64,000 bases of DNA from an uncultured Anaerolineae bacterium. GTDB taxonomy: Bacteria > Chloroflexota > Anaerolineae > Anaerolineales > Villigracilaceae. The stretch covers positions 1 to 64,000 of the forward strand of contig CAIQVH010000021.1 in NCBI GenBank assembly GCA_903875215.1, given 5' to 3'. The notes under the pieces were generated by a model. That model was not told the DNA's origin, did no database searches, and worked only from the letters and a program-made list of their open reading frames with translations. Positions 59,609 through 64,000 of the stretch are shown one piece after another (the first letter of the stretch is position 1; the number at the start of each line of letters is the position of its first letter). A program made the position numbers and the translations under genes.

Positions 59609-62600
59609 TCAGCTGAACAGGATTTTAACGTCTTCTCGGGTGATGGATTTGAAAAAGCTGCCCTCGGCGGAGATGAGTTGCTCGACGAGTTCTTTTTTGC
59701 GCTCCTGGAGCTGTAAAATTTTCTCCTCGACCGTGTTGCGGGCGATGAATTTGTAGATGAAAACCGGCTTGTCCTGGCCGATGCGGTGGGCGCGGTCGGC
59801 GGCCTGCATCTCGACGGCCGGATTCCACCACGGGTCGAGGTGCAGAACGTAATCGGCGGCGGTCAGGTTGAGGCCCACGCCCCCCGCTTTCAGGCTGATC
59901 AAGAAGAACGAGAGTGACGGGTCGTTTTGAAACTGGTCGACGCGTTCCTGGCGGTTGCGGGTTTGCCCGTCCAGGGAGAGGTAGGGCAGGCCGTGTTGGC
60001 GCATTTCGCCTTCAAGCAGGCGCAGGGTCTGGACGAATTGCGAGAAGATGAGCGCTTTGTGACCTTCGGCTTGCAGGGTTTCGAGGGTTTCGAGCATGAG
60101 TTCAAATTTGGCTGATTCGCCGTGATAGGTGGGTTCCACCAGCTTGGGGTGGATGCAGATCTGGCGCAGGCGCAGCAGGCCTTCGAGGATTTTCATGCGC
60201 GCGTCGTTAATGTCGCCGTTTTCGAGCAGGCCCATCAGCAGGGCGCGGTAGTGGTCGCGGGTGTGGTTGTAGAGTCTGTGCTGGGCGGGTTCCAGGTCGG
60301 TGTAGAAGATGCGTTCGGTGCGTGGGGGTAGTTCGGGGGCGACCTGTTGCTTGGTGCGGCGTAAAATGAACGGGTAGACCATCCGTCTTAGCAGTTGGGC
60401 CGTGTCTTCTGTGTGGTGGCTTTCAATGGGTGTGGCAAAATCGCGTTTGAAGGTTTCGAGGTTGCCGAGCAGGCCGGGATTGGCAAATGCAAATTGTGAC
60501 CAGAGTTCAAAGGTGTTGTTTTCCACTGGTGTGCCGGTCAGGCACAGGCGGTGGTCGGCGTTGAGCAGGCGCGCGGCTTTGCTGCTCTGCGAAAGGGGGT
60601 TTTTGATGGCTTGGGATTCGTCCAAAATGGCGTGGCGGAAGCGGTATTCGCGCAGGAATTCGATGTCGCGCAGCAGGGTGCCGTAGGTGGTCAGGATCAG
60701 ATCGTAGGCGTTGAACAGGGTGAGATCTTTTTTGCGGAGGTTGCCGGTAAATTCGAGGATTTGGATGGCTGGTGTGAAACGCGCGGTCTCGCGCTGCCAG
60801 TTGGCGAGCAGGCTTTTGGGCACGACCAGCAGGGATGCCGGGGCGGCCTGCTGGTCAGTTTCCTTCAACGATTGCAGGAAAGCCAGCACCTGGATGGTTT
60901 TTCCCAGGCCCATGTCATCGGCCAGGATGCCGCCGAAGCCGTATTCGCCGAGGAAGTGCAGCCAGTCCAGTCCGGCTTGCTGGTAGGGGCGCAGTTGGCC
61001 GTCAAACCCGGCCGGGAGCGGCTGCTTGCGGATTTGGGTGAAATCTTTGAGGCGCTCGCGCTTCTGGTGATATTCTGGGGCGATGTTGTGTTGTTCGGCA
61101 TCGGCGAGTAGTTCGTCCACCAGCGTGAGCTGGAGATTGCTGACGCGCAGCCCGGTTTCGGTCTCCTGCGCCAGTTCGAAGAGGTGTTTGTAGCGCTCCA
61201 GCCAGGTTTCGGGGATTTGGCCGATGGAGCCGTCGGCCAGTTTGACGTATCTTTCGCCTTTTTTGAGAGCCTTGCGGACATCGCCCAGCGGGATTTGTTG
61301 GTCGCCGTATTGCACGATGGCGTCCACGTCAAACCAGTCGATGCCGCTGGTGATGTTGAGTCGGATGGAGGGTGGATTGTGGTTGATGCGGCCGAGGTCT
61401 TTTTCGCCGAAAATCTCGAAGCCGGCTTCTGTCAGGGCGGGGACGCAGCGCAGGAGAAAGTCGTACGGGTGGATCCGGGCGCGGATTTCAAACTGGGAGG
61501 GTTCGCTGGCGCTGGCGCGTTTGAGCCCGTATCTGGCGTCGGTGAGCAGGTTGTGGAAGGTCTGTTCACTTTCCAGCTGCCGGTAGAGTTTGACGGCTCC
61601 CCAGGTGCCGGGGATGTCGAAAATGGCGGTCGGCTGGGCTTTTGGGTTGGCGTCCACTTCATAGTCGCCGTAGCCGAAGCGCAGGGAGGCGGTCAGCGGG
61701 GTGTTTTCTTGCTTGTTGAGATACAGGCGCGGGACCGGCGGCTGGTCAATTTCGGTCCACGAGACGATTTCGCCGACCAGTGGCATGCGCTCGGCGATGG
61801 GCTGGAAGAAGTTTTCGCGGAAGCGTTGTTCATCTTCCCGGGGGATGGTCAGGGGGAAGTGGCGCAGCATTTCGAGGGCTTCGGGGTTTTCGATCGGCAC
61901 GAGGGTGGTGCCGGCCAGTGCCCAGGCGGGTGCATTGCCGGTCAGGATTTTCAGGCTGTGTTTGACCATGGTGAATACGGTATTGTTGACGCGCACACCA
62001 GCCTGCAGGGTGTAGCTTTGCCCATCGAAAGCGAGGGCGGCTTCCAGTGTGGCGGGTTGGGCCTGGATGTGCAGGCGCTCTTTGAGGCTGCGGTCTTTCA
62101 GCAGAAACAGGGGAATATCCAGTGACCCAATCAGCGGCAGGTATTGAAAATAATGGGTGATGCCGCTGTAGCTGTAAAAAAACGGGTTGGAAATCAGCAG
62201 GTTGAAGAGGTGCAAGCCCTCGGGGGAGAGATTGACGGTGGTGTTGATCTGCAGTGGTTTGTTCAGGGCTTCCAGGTGCGGCACCCAGCTGCGGTTTTGA
62301 TCCAGGTATTCGCTGGCCTGCCGGGCATTTTGTAGCAGCTCGATGGATTGTATGCCGGGCCAGTGCCGGTTGGATACCCAAAAGGGATAGAGGTGGGTGG
62401 AATAGTCCCCGCTGTTGTTGCGGTTGATTTCCAGCCCGAGCACGGCGATCATCTTTTCGGGTTCTTTTTTTGCCTTGGGGCGCCGCGGTGTGTTTTCCAG
62501 GGCCAGGCCCAGCTGGTATTGCCAGTGTTTTTCGGCGGTGGTTTTCAGGTATTCACGTACCGCCAGGCCAGAGGCGACCATGTGCTCACAGGTGGCTTTG

Positions 62601-62833
62601 CGGGCCGCCACCGGGCAATTGCACAGGGCATTGAGGCTGCTGCGCGAAACCGCCGAGAGAATGGTGGTGAAATTTCCGCCGGGGGCCAGCACGCGGCAGG
62701 TGGCGCTGTGTCCGTCGAATTCGAGCAATTCTACACGGCCATTCTGATAGAGCGCCTTGCCGCGCTCGGAAATCTGCCAGTCTGAGTAATGAAATGGATT
62801 TTTATCCAGGAGTTCGCGGGTTAATAAGGGCAT
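59609..62833 (-). CDS. SWIM zinc-finger SNF2 family helicase
   Basis: The 1074-residue protein has an N-terminal SWIM motif (Cys71, Cys73, Cys82, His84: CNCPVAARKATCEH) and a large middle region of unknown fold. A SNF2/Rad54-like ATPase follows: motif I GGILADDMGLGKTIQVLAF (about residue 640), motif II LDESQAIKNPLSQSSKAARL with DESQ, KALIFSQFVQTLRLLEGE, and motif VI AADRAHRIGQDKPVF. It would remodel or translocate on DNA with ATP. The ATG at 62831-62833 is preferred over the TTG at 62839, which would overlap recQ. It begins 2 nt after recQ, so the two are co-transcribed. Confidence 0.93.
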   Translation of the reverse strand: MPLLTRELLDKNPFHYSDWQISERGKALYQNGRVELLEFDGHSATCRVLAPGGNFTTILSAVSRSSLNALCNCPVAARKATCEHMVASGLAVREYLKTTAEKHWQYQLGLALENTPRRPKAKKEPEKMIAVLGLEINRNNSGDYSTHLYPFWVSNRHWPGIQSIELLQNARQASEYLDQNRSWVPHLEALNKPLQINTTVNLSPEGLHLFNLLISNPFFYSYSGITHYFQYLPLIGSLDIPLFLLKDRSLKERLHIQAQPATLEAALAFDGQSYTLQAGVRVNNTVFTMVKHSLKILTGNAPAWALAGTTLVPIENPEALEMLRHFPLTIPREDEQRFRENFFQPIAERMPLVGEIVSWTEIDQPPVPRLYLNKQENTPLTASLRFGYGDYEVDANPKAQPTAIFDIPGTWGAVKLYRQLESEQTFHNLLTDARYGLKRASASEPSQFEIRARIHPYDFLLRCVPALTEAGFEIFGEKDLGRINHNPPSIRLNITSGIDWFDVDAIVQYGDQQIPLGDVRKALKKGERYVKLADGSIGQIPETWLERYKHLFELAQETETGLRVSNLQLTLVDELLADAEQHNIAPEYHQKRERLKDFTQIRKQPLPAGFDGQLRPYQQAGLDWLHFLGEYGFGGILADDMGLGKTIQVLAFLQSLKETDQQAAPASLLVVPKSLLANWQRETARFTPAIQILEFTGNLRKKDLTLFNAYDLILTTYGTLLRDIEFLREYRFRHAILDESQAIKNPLSQSSKAARLLNADHRLCLTGTPVENNTFELWSQFAFANPGLLGNLETFKRDFATPIESHHTEDTAQLLRRMVYPFILRRTKQQVAPELPPRTERIFYTDLEPAQHRLYNHTRDHYRALLMGLLENGDINDARMKILEGLLRLRQICIHPKLVEPTYHGESAKFELMLETLETLQAEGHKALIFSQFVQTLRLLEGEMRQHGLPYLSLDGQTRNRQERVDQFQNDPSLSFFLISLKAGGVGLNLTAADYVLHLDPWWNPAVEMQAADRAHRIGQDKPVFIYKFIARNTVEEKILQLQERKKELVEQLISAEGSFFKSITREDVKILFS

Positions 62834-62835
62834 GC

Positions 62836-64000
62836 TCAACTCGACCGGCTCAGGTAAATCAGCCGCAAGGTTTTCAAGTCGTCGTATGTCACACTGCCGT
62901 TCAGACGGTCAAAGACTGGTTTGATGAAGGCTGTGCCAAGTTCCTTAAAGGCCTGCAGTGCGGCCTGTTGCTGCGCCGGGCTGCAGGAGATCAGCGACTC
63001 GAAATCGGTCCCGGCGCGCAGCCGATTCCCGGCTGCGATATAACGCGCCAGGTGGTCGATGATCGTCCCGGCTGCAACTGCGTACTGTTCCATCAGCGCG
63101 GCCAGCGTCGCCCCGGCGTTATAGGCTTCGCCAACCGCCACATAGCGCCGCCCCTCATCGCTTTTGGTGCGCCGGGTGGTTTTGGATTGCTGTTCGGGCA
63201 GGCCCTTTTTCTGGCAGTAGGCCGTGATGATGACCAAAAACGCCTCGCCATACTGCCGCGCTTTGACCTGTCCCACGCCCGAGATATTCAACAAACTGTC
63301 CGCGCTTTGCGGGTAAAAAGCCGCCATCTCTACCAGGGTTTTATCCGAGAAGATGACATACGGTGGCACGCCAGCCTCATCGGCCAGTTCCTTGCGCTTC
63401 TGGCGCAGCAGGGCAAATAAGGCGTGGTTGTACTCCTGTTCAGTCTGGCGGGCTGCTTTGTTGCGCGGGCGCTCCTCCACTTCCTGCATCTGCCCCAGGA
63501 TTGGCGCGCGTTTGCGCAGCGCCTCGAGGGCTTTCTCCGTCAGGCTGAGCGTGTTGAATTCGCCCTCCTGACGCACATATCCTTGCTGGAGCATTTGCCG
63601 CGCCAGGTGCATCCACTGCTTCTCGGTCAGATCCGCGCCGATACCGTAGGTGGAGAGTTGATCGTGCTCATGCCTGAGCACTTTCTCAGCCCTGGATCCG
63701 CGCAGCACGTCGATGACATGCCCGGCCCCAAATTTTTCCCCGGTGCGCCGGACGCAGGAGAGAAATTTCTGTGCCGGCAGGGTGATATTCTCCAGCACTG
63801 GCGGCGTGGAGGTGCAATTGTCACAGTTGTTGCATTTGGTGGTTTCGGCGCCGGCGGGTGGATATTTTTCGCCGAAGTAGGTCAGCAGCGGGGTGCGGCG
63901 GCAGTTGGATTGGTCTTCGGCGTAGTCCACCATCGTATCCAGGTGCTGTTGAGCCACCCGGCGTTCCTCGCCGGATTTCTGGGAGATGAAATATTTCAGC
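62836..64000 (-). CDS. recQ: RecQ-family DNA helicase, C-terminal part (cut by window edge)
   Basis: The reading frame continues off the right edge, so only the last 388 residues are seen. It starts with the RecQ-specific zinc-binding end: YAEDQSNCRRTPLLTYFGE and CNNCDNC (four Cys). A winged-helix RQC region follows, then HRDC-like LFALLRQKRKELADEAG with ADSLLNISGVGQVKARQYG. RecQ unwinds DNA with 3'-5' polarity in recombination and repair. It is followed at 2 nt by the SWIM-SNF2 helicase. The N-terminal helicase core lies outside the window. Confidence 0.9.
   Translation of the reverse strand, partial: LKYFISQKSGEERRVAQQHLDTMVDYAEDQSNCRRTPLLTYFGEKYPPAGAETTKCNNCDNCTSTPPVLENITLPAQKFLSCVRRTGEKFGAGHVIDVLRGSRAEKVLRHEHDQLSTYGIGADLTEKQWMHLARQMLQQGYVRQEGEFNTLSLTEKALEALRKRAPILGQMQEVEERPRNKAARQTEQEYNHALFALLRQKRKELADEAGVPPYVIFSDKTLVEMAAFYPQSADSLLNISGVGQVKARQYGEAFLVIITAYCQKKGLPEQQSKTTRRTKSDEGRRYVAVGEAYNAGATLAALMEQYAVAAGTIIDHLARYIAAGNRLRAGTDFESLISCSPAQQQAALQAFKELGTAFIKPVFDRLNGSVTYDDLKTLRLIYLSRSS

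Overview
The window looks like a chromosomal segment of a Chloroflexi bacterium, most likely of the Anaerolineae type. This is inferred from gene content and style, not from a marker-gene search. The supporting features are a moderately high and uneven GC content, a tandem-duplicated ThyX-like protein, a DUF4349 lipoprotein, secreted proteins with long Thr/Pro tails, an FHA/winged-helix regulator next to a Ser/Thr kinase, a short EF-Ts, several TATAAT boxes only 6-8 nt ahead of start codons, and no outer-membrane machinery.

Region 1 (1-25551) is a surface-polysaccharide locus, almost all on the plus strand. It starts with a divergent partial nucleotide-sugar dehydrogenase, then an ABC-2 glycan exporter (Wzm/Wzt-like). 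An AT-rich FkbM methyltransferase and N-formyltransferase follow, then a DegT/DnrJ aminotransferase, two AsnB-type amidotransferases, many GT-A and GT-B glycosyltransferases, three SAM methyltransferases, a large GT-C-like membrane protein, and an SDR reductase / UDP-GlcNAc 2-epimerase pair of FnlB/FnlC character. The genes are tightly packed, often with ATGA overlaps. Together they predict an exported glycan carrying formamido, amidated and methylated sugars. Two genes are broken: a methyltransferase-GT2 fusion with an in-frame TAG, and a glycosyltransferase truncated to its N-terminal half at a compositional junction near 20.35 kb.

Region 2 (25.6-44.2 kb) holds signalling and housekeeping genes: FHA-wHTH regulator, Ser/Thr kinase (with a 24-bp tandem repeat at its N-terminus), Nudix hydrolase, coaBC, a metallophosphoesterase, a DUF4349 lipoprotein and rsmG. 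A minus-strand operon follows (surE - nucleoside phosphorylase - EamA - alkyltransferase-like - double ThyX). Next come three exported proteins on the plus strand (TolB-like, Thr/Pro lipoprotein, M23/golvesin protein), a small secreted protein, and a minus-strand rsmI-azlC-azlD-GT39 group.

Region 3 (44.3-49.4 kb) is dnaE, interrupted by a 386-residue intein. The intein's endonuclease segment carries a zinc-knuckle-like Cys cluster, NUMOD3-like motifs and a PD-(D/E)XK nuclease core rather than LAGLIDADG or HNH. This is the most notable element in the window.

Region 4 (49.4-64 kb) contains an AAC(3)-family acetyltransferase, enoyl-CoA hydratase, class II FBPase, the classic rpsB-tsf-pyrH-frr-uppS-cdsA cluster (minus strand), an OafA-type acyltransferase, a nucleotidyltransferase-GHMP kinase fusion, and a RecQ / SWIM-SNF2 helicase pair running off the right edge. 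No tRNA, rRNA, CRISPR array, transposase or prophage was recognised.
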